This document shows, one piece after another, positions 46,301 through 58,600 of a DNA stretch of 64,000 nucleotides (position 1 is the stretch's first letter; every line of letters begins with the position of its first letter). The stretch spans positions 8,680,001 to 8,744,000 of the forward strand of contig NC_058158.1 in assembly GCF_020080835.1 (NCBI RefSeq), in the 5' to 3' direction. The position numbers were made by a program, and so were the translations under genes. The notes below the pieces were generated by a model, which saw only the letters and a list, made by a program, of their open reading frames with translations, was not told the DNA's origin and searched no databases. Origin of the DNA: Cotesia glomerata (taxonomy: Eukaryota; Arthropoda; Insecta; Hymenoptera; Braconidae).

Positions 46301-46662
46301 AAGAAGAAAATTGATTATTTAAAAAAAAAATATATTTTTTAATTTATATTCTTAAGAGAATAAAAAAAATTTTGTCTTCAGGATAGTCATATGATAAAAT
46401 TGATTTTTTAGTGAAATTTAGTGTCAGTGCAAAGGTCATGACTTGAATTTGTGCTTTTTCAAGGTTTCTTATCAGTCTTACCGATAGTCAATTTATTATG
46501 ATAAGTATTTAGGATGCATTCGAAAAATGCTCTATCTCTAGATACATAATTAATAAATAACCTGTTATCTAGTGAAATATTGACATTTTTAAAGATATAA
46601 ACTCATTCCGATGTTATACTCATCGAGACCTTTTATTTGAGTACCCACATCAATATTTCATA

Positions 46663-46709
<47 letters not shown>

Positions 46710-48580
46710 TAGAGTGGTCCAAAAAAAACATTTTTATTTTTTCAAGTGCTGCTGTCTTAAAACTTCTCTAAGGTATAAAAAATTCTCTCCCAAGCGCAGC
46801 TTGATATCTCAATTCTTCATGAAGCTCAATGAATTTTTATTTTCCCATTTAAATAACACGTAAAAAAATTTTATTTACGTTTTCATTCGGTAAAACTACG
46901 AAAAAAATTTTTTTTTGTATTTTTCGTCAATTATTCTTGTAGGAAATTTAATTCTCTACAAAAAAGTACTGAGGTAGTTTTTTCGTAATCCTAACAAGTA
47001 AAAAGTTATTAAGCTTTAAATACTCGCAATAAAAGAAAATTTAATCAGATATGATTTTAGAATCCACGTTGTATCACATTTTCTGTTTCAAAGTATTTGA
47101 TTATGTAATTTATATTTTTTTCTTAAAAACATGGTATACAGTCTGATATCGGTAATTCAGTCTTGACCAGTGACAACAAATGACGATTGAATTTATCAGT
47201 TTGTTTATTTGAACCACATGTAAAATGCATTGAAGGAGATTACCAGACTTTGTAAATACTCTAACCACTGCTTAAACAATTAAACTAGATAATTTACTTT
47301 TAGCACTCTCTTGCGGCCTACATGAAGATATATAGTAAATTAAATTTTTTGTTGATAATTAGTTTTAATAATTATGTCTTATAAGTAATATAAACTAAAA
47401 TAAAAAATAACCAAAAAATTAAATAAGTCTTATAGATTATATTGGTTGTATATTTATTAGCAATTTCTTTATAGTCAAGCTTATCCCATAATAAAATTGA
47501 GATGAAATGTATGTGGCATCAAACTATTCGTAACGTGATTGGTCGAATGTATCATAAGCATGAAAATATATGCAAACTCTATAGTCAGGCGCGCGCTTGC
47601 GCGCGCAAATTTAAATTCTAGTCCACTCTTATAATTTAGATGAAAAATATGAAAATATACACAATTAGACAAACTATTCGTAACGTGATTGGTCAAATAT
47701 ATCATAAGTATGAAAATATAGATAATTCCATACTAAATTCACAAGCGCTTGCGCGCGCAACGTATACTAGTTTACTTAAATATGTGATGACTCCTGAGAT
47801 AAGGCAGTTTTACGAACGAACTCTACCTGTTTATTTATCATTTTTTCAAAGATTAAATTTAAAAACAAGAGAATACACTCACGAAGGACTTCTGTTTACG
47901 TTCTACTGCAAAATTTCCTGCTCTTTCATTCGGTCACACTGCTTCCCAGCATCGAGCTCAAAATTTATCTATTCACCCGCCCTACATGTTCTTAAATAAA
48001 AAAATTAAATTCAGTATACATCCGGAAGGACTAGCTTGCTCTTGATTCAGATTCCGTAATGAAATTCAAGTTCAATTTTAAAAATCATTGCTCATAGGAA
48101 AAAATATCCAAATTGTAATGAGAAAAATTATTCATAATTCACAGTTAATACTTCACCAAAAGACACGTGTTAATTATATTAGAAACAGTCTAGTTTGATA
48201 AATTTTGAAATAAATACATGCAGTTACCAAAAAAGTTTTCGAAAAGATGCTTTGAAACTATCTTCGTTCAAATTTTCTTTTGTGCGAGTATTTAAAGCTC
48301 AATAACTTTTACTCGTTAAGATTACGAAAAACTACCTCAGTACTTTTTGTAGAGAATTAAATTTCCTACAAGAATAATTGACGAAAAATGCATAAAAAAT
48401 TTTTTCGTAATTTTACCGGATGAAAACGTAAATAAAATTTTTACGTGTTATTTACATGGGAAAATAAAAATTCATTGAGCTTCATGAAGAATTGAGATAT
48501 CAAGCTGCGCTTTGAAGGGAATTTTTTATACCTTAGAAAAGCTTTTAAGATGATAGGCAAAAACTTTGTTTTTGGACCAC

Positions 48581-48651
<71 letters not shown>

Positions 48652-50083
48652 GGTGGCCCAAAAACCGAATATTTTTTTTTTAAGTCTCGAGTGAAAAAAT
48701 GTTAGTTTTGATGTTTTAAGATCCCTCTCCAAAGACAGCTTAAAAAATTTTGAAGAGGTCACTTCAAATTTTTTAAAAGTTGAAAAATCGTCAAAAATCG
48801 AATTTTTTTTTTCTTTTAATTTTTTTTCTCGTTACAGTATAATTTTATAAACTAAAAAAAAATTCGATTCTGAAAATTTCAGTTCAAAATTTAAATTTTG
48901 AAAGGTTGCTCATAATTTTTTTCAATTTATTAGTGCATTAGTTTAGATTTTTTCGAGCGACCTTTTACTATTTAAATTAAAATTCCATGAATTTTTTTTT
49001 TTTTATTTAGTACCATAATCGATAAAAATACATCACGAGATGAACTAAAAATCAAGCACAATATAGAAAAAATAATTTTTTTTAATTTAATAATTTTATT
49101 TAATAAACTTCCAAGCGTGAATTCGAATCCCAAGCTGGTCTTAGAAACCAGCTTGGTTGAGATTTGACCCTTGCCGCGTAGGTTGAGATTTTTACAAACC
49201 AAAAAAACCCCACCGTACCACTCCTAACAGTTAAAGTCGGCGATATGACTAATTAAAGAAAAATAAAAAAATTATGAGCGACCTTTCGAAATTTAAATTT
49301 TGAACTGAAATTTTCAGAATCTCATTTTTTTTAGTCTATAAAATTATACCGTAACGAGAAAAAAAAATTAAAAAAAAAAAAATTCGATTTTTGACGATTT
49401 TTGAAATTTTAAAAAATTTGGAGTGACCTCTTAAAAATTTTTTTTTAAGCTGTCTTTTGGAGAGGGCTCTTAAAACATCAAAAACTAACATTTTTTCACT
49501 CGAGACTTAAAAAAAAAAAATAGTCGATTTTTTTGGGCCACCCTAATATATATATATTATACATATGTATATATGAAAAATATATCAAAATGCATGTGGG
49601 TACTCAAATGAAAGCTCTTGATGAGTGTAACATCGGGATGAGCTTATATCTTTAAAAACGTAAATAGTTAAGAAAGTACAATGCAATTTAACAAGAGTCA
49701 TTATTTAATAGAAAAATGCAAGGTTGCTAGTTTTAAATTATAAAAATTCAAAAAAAATTTATCTTTAATTTTCATGGAAATTTTCGGAAAATTTTTGTGT
49801 TTATATTTTTAATTATATAAGTACTTTATTTCTAAACAGAATCGTCTGACGTCTGTCTATTCTAGTATCATGTTGATAGCAAAAACTATAAACATATTAC
49901 ATAAAAATAAAAAAATAATTAATATTAAATTTTTTTAAAAAGTAAATTTATTAATAAATAATTACAATAAATTAAATTTATTTTGGACAACATACCACTG
50001 ACAGCAGCCAGAAATTGCCGAAATTTTCCTGGCTCCGCTGGAGGCAAAACTTTAGTAACTTCCATTGAATTTTTCGACTTCAT
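43305..50083 (-). CDS. Facilitated trehalose transporter Tret1-like (MFS sugar porter), paralogue A
   Basis: Four exons on the minus strand: 49996-50083, 45722-46289, 45365-45566 and 43305-43937. Intron phases are 1, 2, 0 and the model encodes 496 residues, a normal length for the family. Sugar-porter signatures are present: EKYGRK in the loop 2-3 region, AEISGDSIRGQLGS, PETPVYL, GQQTCG in TM7, ERAGRR and PETKGRS near the C-terminus. Twelve membrane spans are expected, at the plasma membrane. The family moves trehalose or other sugars down their gradient in insects. In TM7 the usual GIN of the sugar site is GIS, so specificity may differ. Intron 1 (3.7 kb) contains Helitron-like copy H with nested elements; intron 3 is a repeat array. 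The paralogue lies at 55606-59653. Confidence 0.9.
43998..45350. repeat. Intronic tandem array of seven ~190-bp palindromic units
   Basis: Units start with AATTAATGACACTGAAATTA or variants near 44000, 44199, 44416, 44604, 44769, 44956 and 45161, spaced about 165-215 bp. Each runs through GACAATTTTTTGATTTTTCT, AAAAATTGCATTTACAATTT and AGCTTCTAAAAATTGAATTT to CTCAATTTCAGTAT. The unit ends are inverted relative to its start (GACACTGAAATT and AATTTCAGTATC). The array fills nearly all of intron 3 of the sugar transporter. Confidence 0.75.
46712..48582. mobile_element. TA-flanked inverted-repeat element (GAGTGGTCCAAAAA ends)
   Basis: TA at 46710-46711 and 48583-48584 flanks termini GAGTGGTCCAAAA and TTTTGGACCACTC. 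Inverted repeats of about 330 bp follow (46712-47045 and 48235-48582), including CTTGATATCTCAATTCTTCA. The 1.2-kb interior carries the CG-rich palindrome repeats found again at 63.4 kb. No intact transposase. TA target and length fit a Tc1/mariner-type non-autonomous element; this is inference. Confidence 0.7.
47490..47780 (+). repeat. Tandem ~80-150 bp units with a GCGCGC palindrome, inside the nested element
   Basis: Two partial units contain CAAACTATTCGTAACGTGAT, then TATCATAAG, and end at GCGCGCGCTTGCGCGCGC (47589-47606) or AAGCGCTTGCGCGCGC (about 47743-47758). The same sequence occurs inverted at 63.43-63.66 kb. The open frame across it is repeat sequence and is not called as a gene. Confidence 0.6.
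48585..48648. repeat. TA dinucleotide microsatellite between the two nested elements
   Basis: An almost pure (TA)n run. With the TA run at 46660-46709 it represents the expanded loop of the Helitron-like palindrome into which both elements inserted. Confidence 0.8.
48651..49543. mobile_element. TA-flanked foldback element (GGGTGGCCCAAAAA ends)
   Basis: TA at 48649-48650 and 49544-49545 flanks termini GGGTGGCCCAAAAA and TTTTTGGGCCACCC. The inverted repeats extend over about 300 bp (AAGTCTCGAGTGAAAAAATG and the inverse CATTTTTTCACTCGAGACTT). The ends resemble those of the neighbouring element (GAGTGGTCC), so both may use the same type of transposase. No coding capacity. Confidence 0.7.
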
Positions 50084-50969
50084 TGATAAAACCACAAATA
50101 TTTTTTTTAATTTAAATAAAAAAAAAAGGATGCAATGTATATAATTCACAATTATACTAACTTAGTCACTTATTGCAAATTTATCAAAGATTAATTACAA
50201 AAAGCACCGAGTACATGTCGGTCTTGAGTTTGTTAGAGGCTCGACTGTTGATGCAACTTGTGGCTTGTCATCTTTTGTATTTCAATTTATAGCGATTGGC
50301 TGTCTCCGGAGGTGGTTGTGTAGTTCTTATCATTATTTACCACGTGAGACTTGCAATATTAAGAATAATTACGGTTCAAGTGACTCCCAAATTTTTATTT
50401 AATTAAAAAAAAATTTTTCCATCCTCTAATTCAATTTAAATTTTAAATAAAGATTTAATTAAATGAAAAAAAAAATTTTTTTCAATTTTTTTATTGGTAG
50501 TTAAGCAAAAAAACTAAAAGACTTACAAGATATCTTATTTGTCTTTGATTTATATTTAATAATAAATTAAAATTAATAATATTTCTTCAACGTCACTGAA
50601 GTTACAGATTAACTTTTGTCACAAGTAATTTATGATATTAAATTTAAATATAAATTACATCTATGTAATTTCTAAATATACAAACGTTTTATCAAATTAT
50701 AATACAAAACAAAAATATCATATGCAGTATTGTGAATCATAAATTATTGTGTACGTTAATTAAAGAGTAAAATGTAGTAAAATTTTATTATAAATAAATT
50801 CCGTACTTATATTACATATTATCGCGTAATTGTTTATTCTATTAAATCTTTTAAAAAACATTCCACTGTAATTTTTTTTACAGTATCAAGATTTACCATT
50901 TTTTTTCTAATTATATTTTTATTTTTTTAAAATTACAGATAGAAGTTTAATTCAAAAAATAATTGTACG
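50084..50969. other. Shared upstream region between the sugar transporter (-) and Pcmt (+)
   Basis: The two genes are divergent, about 890 bp apart. A less AT-rich patch at 50210-50345 probably contains the transporter promoter or 5' UTR. An acceptor (AATTACAG) at 50931-50938 just before the Pcmt start suggests a Pcmt 5' UTR intron. No specific sites are called. Confidence 0.45.
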
Positions 50970-53900
50970 ATGACATGGCACTGCAATGGGACTACAAATC
51001 AAGAGATGATTGACAAATTAAAAGGTATTAAATAATAACATACAGTTATTTTATTTAATTGTTATTTTACATCGATTTATTTATTTCATGTTTTAAATGT
51101 TGAAAAAAAATCAAATCTCTCAATTTTTTATTTTTTAACAATTTATTCAGAATTATTAAAAAATAGTAAATAAAACATGCAAATAAAAACAGAAAATTAT
51201 AAATTAAAAAAAATAGATTATAGTCAATTTAATGATATTAAAATTTTTTTAAATTTGATAATTTAAAAAAATTTTTTGACTTATAAATTATAATAAGAAA
51301 AATTTACTTAAAAAATTCTTTAGAAATTCTAAAAAATTGTAATTGCAATTTTTTTGAAATAATTTTTTAAAGTTCATTTTTCAAAAAAATTAAAAAATTG
51401 TCAAGTTTCTAAATTAGAACTAAAAAATATTTTTTTAAAAATTGCATTTATAGTTTTTCAAATTTTTTACAAATGAAATTTTTTTTTTCAATGAAAAAAA
51501 AATTCTAAAAATTGTAACTAAATTTTCATAATTAATTTTATGAAATCATACAATATTAATTTATAATTTTTTTTTTTTTTTATTAAAAATCATAGAATAA
51601 TTTAATAATTATTAAATTCTATTTTTAGAAGTTATAAAAAATTGTAATTGCAATTTTTTAAAAATAATTTTCTAAAGTTAATTTTTCACGAAAAATCAAA
51701 AAATTGTTAAGTTTATAAAATTAAAACTAAAAAATATTTTTTAAAAAATTGCACTTATAGTTTTTCAAATTTTTTACAAATGAAATTTTTTTTAAAATTT
51801 TTTTCTAATAATTTTTTCAATAAAAAAAAGTTCTAAAAATTTTAACTTAATTTTATAAAATCATACAATATTTATTTATAATTTTTTTTCTTACTAAAAA
51901 TCATAGAATAATTAAATAATTACAATAAAATTTTTCAGAAGCTAAAATTCTAACATCTGACACTGCAGAAGCGGCAATGATAGCAATCGACCGCGGAAAA
52001 TACTGCCACGAGCCAGATCCTTATTTAGATCGTCCCCGAAGAATAGGATACAACGTAACAATCAGTGCTCCACACATGGTAATTTTCTTTTAACCATTTT
52101 ATCAGTCAATTCATATTATAATATAATAAGTATTATATTATAATATATAATCATCGTTAAAGTCATCGACCAACTAAAAGACTTTACGTCAATTCATTAA
52201 AAAATAATTATTTTTAAATTACTCAACTATCACGTAGCGGGTCGAGATAAAAAATACATGATTGATAATTACATAAATGACCTATTATCTTATTTATGAT
52301 TTATAATAAATGAAAAATAAATAAAGACTTATAAATATAATTCACAATATTTACGGTGTTGAGAGGACAATTACTATTACTTATTATTTTTTTTAAATTA
52401 AAATCTTTATTTTTAATTAATTTATTTTATTTTATTTTTAAAAATTTAATTAAATAATTTGAAAACTCACTAAAAAATGATTAATTAACAAGTAATAATT
52501 TTAAATCTTTTAATCAATAAAATATTTTACTCTTATCATTTTAAACAAGTAAACTATCACAAAATCAATGAGCAGTACGCTGATAAAAATTGATACTACG
52601 TTTATTAGCAAACATAAATAAATTAGGGCTAACAGGGTCACTGTATTATCTTAGCATGTCGCTATTGTTTGAACAAAAAATTATTTTATCATTAATCGGA
52701 AAATTTCCAAGATATAAAACCATTCATTATTAAAAAACATTTTCAAATCTTAATAGTGATAATAATAATTCATTATATTGTTTATTATTTCAGCATGCAT
52801 ACGCTTTGTCCTTCCTGAGCGATCAACTGAAAACAGGAGCACGTGCGTTGGACGTCGGATCTGGTTCTGGCTACCTGACAGCCTGTATGGCGAACATGGT
52901 CGGCCCAAAGGGCCGCGTTATTGGCATTGAACATATTCCCGAGTTGATTGAAATATCAATAAAAAATATTCAGAAGGATTGTCCGAATTTTATCGAGGAA
53001 GGACGCATTAAATTCGTTGGTAAATTTTTTTTATTTTTTTTTTTTTGGCTTTAAATTATTTTTAAAATTGTGTGATTTTTCCGAGTTTCGAATTTCTGTT
53101 CAATATTAATAACAGGTCATTGTAAATGAAACTTAGAGGCGGATGGAAGGGAAGGATATCCAACTGATAGTCCCTACGATGCTATTCACGTTGGTGCTGC
53201 TGCTGATTTTGTACCTGAGCAAGTAATTATCTTTTTATTTCGCTTTATTTTTTTTTTACTATGACAGACAAAATTTTTATTCAATGTATTAATTTGATTT
53301 ATTTTCATAAAATTTAACAATTATTGTGTTACATAATTAAATAAAAAAATTAATCATAATTAATACATCATTAACAAATGACCTTGTATATTGTGAACTA
53401 TTGACATTTTTAAAGATATAAGCTCATCCCGATGTTACACTCATCGAGGCCTTTCATTTGAATACCCACATCAATTTTTCATATATTTTATATATTTATA
53501 AATATGAATATATGAATATATGAAAAATATATCAAAATGCATGTGGGTACTCAAATGAAAGCTCTTCATGAGTATAACATCGGAATGAGTTTATATCTTT
53601 AAAAATGTCAATAATTTAAAACGTACAGTGCAATTTAACAAAAGTCATTATTTAGTCAAATATAGTGTCATTGGAAAGATCTTGACTTAAATTTGTGCCT
53701 TTTCAAGGTTTCATTTCATTCTCATCAATAGTCAATTTATTATGATAAGTATTTAGGCTGCATTCGAAAATGCTCCATCTCTAGATATATAATTAACAAA
53801 TGACCTTTGATCTTGTGATATATTGACATTTTTAAAGATATAAACTCATCCCGATGTTACACTCATCGTGACCTTTCATTTGAGTACCCACATGCATTTT

Positions 53901-54817
53901 TGATATATTTTTCATATATATATATATATATATCACAAATGCATGTGGGTACTCAAATGAAAGCTCTTGTCGAGTATAATTAGTATAACATCGGAATGAG
54001 CTTATATCTTTAAAATATATATTATATATATGTATACATAAAAAATATATTAAAAATGAATGTGGGTACTCAAATGGAAGCTCTTGATGATTGTAACATC
54101 GAGATAAGCTTATATCTTTAAAAATGTCAATATTTACGAAACTACAGTGCAATTTAACAAAAGTTATTTTTTATAAAGCAAAATTTTAATTTTTTATGGT
54201 TCACAAGTCACAGCAGTCACATAGTGACTGCAAGGTTGCTAGTTAGATTGATTTATTTGCATAAGATCTGCCAGTTATTGTGTTACATAATTAGATGGTG
54301 AAATTAATTACAATTTTCCTAATTTGATATTAAATTTTTGATATTTTAAAAAAAAATTTATATCTATTTAAAATTACTTTAAAAATACTTTTATGATATT
54401 ATATTATAATTATTTGTATTATAACTAAAAATTATTTTTAAAAATTCATTATTTTTTAAATGAATCATTAAATATTTAAAAATTAAATATAGCTGTTAAA
54501 TTATTAAGTAACAGTTAGACTTTCTAATTATCTTTTTAACAAGATTTTTTAATAACACTTAAATTTTTTCCAATGTTAAAAATCTAATTATTAAATGATT
54601 ATCTAAAAAATTAATTAGTATGTATTTTTTATAGTTAATTGAACAATTAGCACCAGGCGGTCGCATGATCATACCCGTGGTAGCAATGGAAGGATTTCAA
54701 AAATTTCAGGATCTCTTGCAAGTGGACAAACATCAAGATGGATCTATTACTCAAACGAAATTGATGCACGTTTCTTATGTGCCATTAACAGACCCTACGA
54801 GTCAATTACAAAATTAG
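50970..54817 (+). CDS. Pcmt: Protein-L-isoaspartate (D-aspartate) O-methyltransferase
   Basis: Five exons: 50970-51024, 51939-52078, 52794-53019, 53137-53222 and 54635-54817. Phases are 1, 0, 1, 0 and the model encodes 229 residues (human PCMT1 is 227). The enzyme transfers a methyl group from S-adenosylmethionine to isoaspartyl residues, starting their repair, mainly in the cytosol. Visible motifs are the N-terminal MTWHCNGTTNQEMIDKLK, ISAPHMHAYAL, the SAM-binding ALDVGSGSGYLTA, then EADGREGY, YDAIHVGAAA and APGGRMIIPV, and a C-terminal LMHVSYVPLTD. All expected motifs are present, so it should be active. The fourth intron contains Helitron-like copy I; the first and second introns hold degraded AT-rich palindromic repeats. 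Confidence 0.93.
53368..54242 (+). mobile_element. Helitron-like element, copy I (in the fourth intron of Pcmt)
   Basis: A palindrome at about 53390-53620 is followed by a second partial copy with the leader word TAGTGTCATTGGAAAGATCT and further palindromes at about 53820-54140. The 3' end is the best preserved in the window. The hairpin GCAGTCAC-ATA-GTGACTGC (54213-54231) is followed by 7 nt and then CTAG at 54239-54242 with T next. Two elements may be joined here. Confidence 0.75.
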
Positions 54818-55605
54818 ATAATTAAATATTTTAATTTTTTTTTTTTATACAAAATAATTAAATTAGCAAAGTAGAAAATTTTAATTATTTTATTGTTAAA
54901 AAATACTAAAGTATAGATTGTATTATTAAATTTAAAATCTAGCAAATTTATTAAAAAAATTAAATTATAAATAGTAAATAAATTTAATCAATAAATATAT
55001 TTTATTAATACAGTAATTTCTGTTTTTCTGACTGCGTAGAAAATTGAAGTCATAATGTTAAGAAAGTTATTGACTTCACAGCGTGTATTGCATTTGCGTA
55101 GACATTGTAAAAAAGGTCATTGGGATTATCATATTTCATGTGAAGCATAGATTGTACAATTATATTAATTTATTAAATTTACATTGAATGTTTATAAATA
55201 TATCGTATATTGTTTTAAAAATTTGGAATGATAAACAAATTTTTTAACAATACAAAATTCATCGAGAAGGAACTTTGAATAGGTTGATGGCCAGCTAATA
55301 AAAAGATTATTAATCACTGATGAAACAAAGTTTACTTGATGTAAAAGTCGTTGAAAATATTTTTATTAAAAATTATCTTACTAACCAATGAAACATAAGC
55401 AGAACATGTTATAGAGTAAGAAGACAGGCTTCAAGCTCCGCAGAGTACTATTTACTTTAATTAAACAGTAAACTCTTCAGCTTGCAAGCAGTAGTAATAA
55501 TATTTTTTAATACAATAATTTTTTTGCTTAAGTGATATTGTATTATATATTAATTTATATAATAATTGAAAAAACTTGATATAAGATAAATTGATCATTT
55601 TAAAG
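54818..55605. other. Intergenic between Pcmt and sugar transporter paralogue B
   Basis: AATAAA-type words near 54990 may serve Pcmt polyadenylation. A less AT-rich stretch at about 55400-55490 could be the paralogue B promoter or 5' UTR. No coding sequence. Confidence 0.4.
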
Positions 55606-58600
55606 ATGACGTTTGAGTCTGGTAAATCCCGACAATTTCTCGCAGCAGTTGTTGGTATGTTTTTAATTTTTATTTTTGAACTAAATGAAATTTGTGAGAG
55701 TAAAAAATGTATATTATTAAGGAAATAAGAAAAATTTTACTCCAGGATAGTCATGTGATAAAATCGTTTTTTTTTAGTGAAATTTAGTGTCATTGCAAAG
55801 GTCTTGACTTTAATTTGTGTCTTTTCAAGGTTTCATATCATTCTTACCGATAGTCAATTTATTATGATATTTAGGCTGCATTTGAAAATGCTCTATCTCT
55901 AGATACCTAATGAAGAAATGACCTTGTATCTTGTGAACTATTGATATTTTTAAAGATATAAGCTCATCTTGATGTTACATTCATCGAGACCTTTCATTTG
56001 AGTACCCACATCAATTTTTTATATATTTATATATATTATATATATGTATATATGAAAAATATATCAAAAATGAATATGGGTACTCAAATGAAAGCTCTTG
56101 ATGAGTATAACCTCGGGATGAGCTTATATTTCAAAAAATATTATTAGTTGACAAGATAACATAGTCAGTTCTTAATTACTGACATTTTTTAAGATATAAG
56201 CTCATTCCGATGTTATACTCATCAAAAGCTTTCATTTGAGTACCCACATGCATTTTTGATATATTTTTTATATATAGATATATATAATATATATAACTAT
56301 ATGAAAAATTGATGTGGGTACTCAAATGAAAGCTCTTGATGAGTGTAACATCAGGATGAGCTTATATTTTTAAAAACGTCAATAGTTAATAAATTACAAT
56401 GTAATTTAACAGATATCTTGTGAACTATTGATATTTTTAAAGATATAAGCTCACCCCGATATTACAATCATCAAGAGCTTTCAATTGAGTACCCACATCG
56501 ATATTTCATATATTTATATATATTATATATATGTATATATGAAAAATATATGAAAATGCATGTGGGTACTCAAATGAAAGCTCTTGATGAGTGTAACATC
56601 GGGACGAGCTTATATCTTTAAAATATATATTATATATATGTATATATGAAAAATATATCAAAAATGTATGTGGGTACTCAAATGAAAGCTCTTGATGAGT
56701 GTATAATCGGGATGAGCTTATATCTTTAAAAACCTCAATATTTAAGAAAGTACAGTGCAATTTAACAAAAATCATTATTTTATAAAGTAAAATTTTATTT
56801 ATTTATAGTTCACAAGTCACATAGTGACTGCAAGGTTGCAAATTTTTCTTATAAGCTTATTAATTAATTTTTCAGTGAATTTATCAGCACTATTACATGG
56901 CTTGGCAATTGGATGGCCTTCACCAACAATGCCTCGTCTCCAAAGTCCAGAAACACCTGTTGGAAACGAACCTTTGTCGGACTATCAAGTTTCCTGGTTA
57001 AATAGTGTCGTATATATAGGATCACTCACTGTCTTACCAATTTGCAGATATGTATCCGAAAATTATGGACGAAAAAGAGTTGGCTATCTAATAACAGTGC
57101 CTCTAATGACCTGCTGGATTCTCACTTTATCAGCGACTAATTTTTGGCACTTACTTGTTGCTCGCTACCTAGCTGGTGTCGGCGGGACAACAAGTCTCTT
57201 TTTAACACCTATTTACGTGTCAGAGATCTCCGGTGACAGTATCAGAGGACAACTAGGAAGTATCTTCATGTTCTCACTTAAATTTGGAATTTTACTCGGT
57301 TATATTATCGGTGCATTTTTGTCGTATCATTTATTCGCTGTGTGCGCACTTTTTATGTGTTTTCTTTATTTTTTGTGCTTCAATTTTCTGCCAGAAACTC
57401 CCATTTATCTTCTAAGGAATGAAAAAGAAGTTGCGAGCACCGAGTAAATTCATTTTTTCATTTTTAATAATATATTTTTAACTAATATTTATAAATAAAA
57501 TTTATCTTGCAGGTCTTTAATGTGGTTGAAGAATAATGACACAACTGCAGTTGAACGTGAATTATCTCGGATGAAAATTTTTGTAGAAAAAAATTATAAT
57601 GCTAAAAATACTGTAAGTTTGAAAGATTTATTCCGTGATAAAGGCACTATTAAAGCTTTTATAATTGCGATGACACTATTGTGCGGCCAACAAACTTGCG
57701 GAATTATGATTGTTGTAAGTATTTTTTTGAAGTAATAATTAATTTATTAATAATCATGATGATACTGAAATTATAAAATATCTAACAATTTAAATTCTTC
57801 TAACAAATTAATTATTCAAAAAAAAGAAGTATTTTTTTTTTATTTTATAAATTTTATATTTTATTTTATTATATTTATATATATTTTTTTATTATAATTG
57901 TTAGATTTCTATAAGTTTCATCATTATCATATTAATAATTAGTAATACTAAAGTTAGCCGGCTTTTTTAATTTTTTTATTTTTCATTAATTTTTTATTTA
58001 TATTATAATTATTGTAATGAAAAAAAGATAGCAATTTGCTAAATAAAGAATGTTATTATTAATTAAATTAGAATAAAAAAATATTTTTAAAAATTGCACT
58101 TACAATTTTTCAAGTTTTTTTACAAATGAACTTTAAAAAAATTTTTTTATAATAATTAAAAAAAAAAAAAAATCTAAATTTTTTTTTTTATTGAAAAAAT
58201 TGTTATAAAAAAATTAAGAAAAAATTTCAATTATAAAAAACTTAAAAAACTGTAAGTACACGGAAATAACAATATGACACTGGATATCATCCCAGATTAT
58301 ATTGAGTAAAAAAAAATTTCAGATAGTAGCTAGTATAATCCAGATTACAGTGAGTATAATCCAGATATCACGCAGTATAATCTGAATTTTTCTAGCTACT
58401 GTCTGAAATTTTTTTTCACCACAGATATCACTGAGTATAATCTGGGATGATATCCAGTGTCATCTTGTTCTTTCCGTGTACAATTTAAAAAAAATGTTTT
58501 TTTGTCCAAATTTTATTAATAATAAAAAAAAAAAAAAAAATTTCATTTGTAAAAAACTGTAAGTGCAATTTAAAAAAAATTTTTTTTTGTCTTTATTTTA

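Larger units (their letters stand above)
46342..49730 (+). mobile_element. Helitron-like element, copy H, carrying two nested elements
   Basis: Starts near TTTATATTCTTAAGAGAATA with the family leader. One palindrome left arm ends at about 46665 in a TA run. The matching right arm resumes at about 49555 and the element finishes GGTTGCTAG|T at 49730, with the terminal hairpin deleted. Between the arms are two TA-flanked inverted-repeat elements (46712-48582 and 48651-49543). The whole lies in intron 1 of the sugar transporter. Confidence 0.7.

Noticed and set aside
47640..47999. 119-codon open frame starting MKNMKIYT
   Set aside because: The frame lies in a repeat present again at 63.3-63.6 kb in altered form, inside a non-coding transposon, so it is not supported as a gene.
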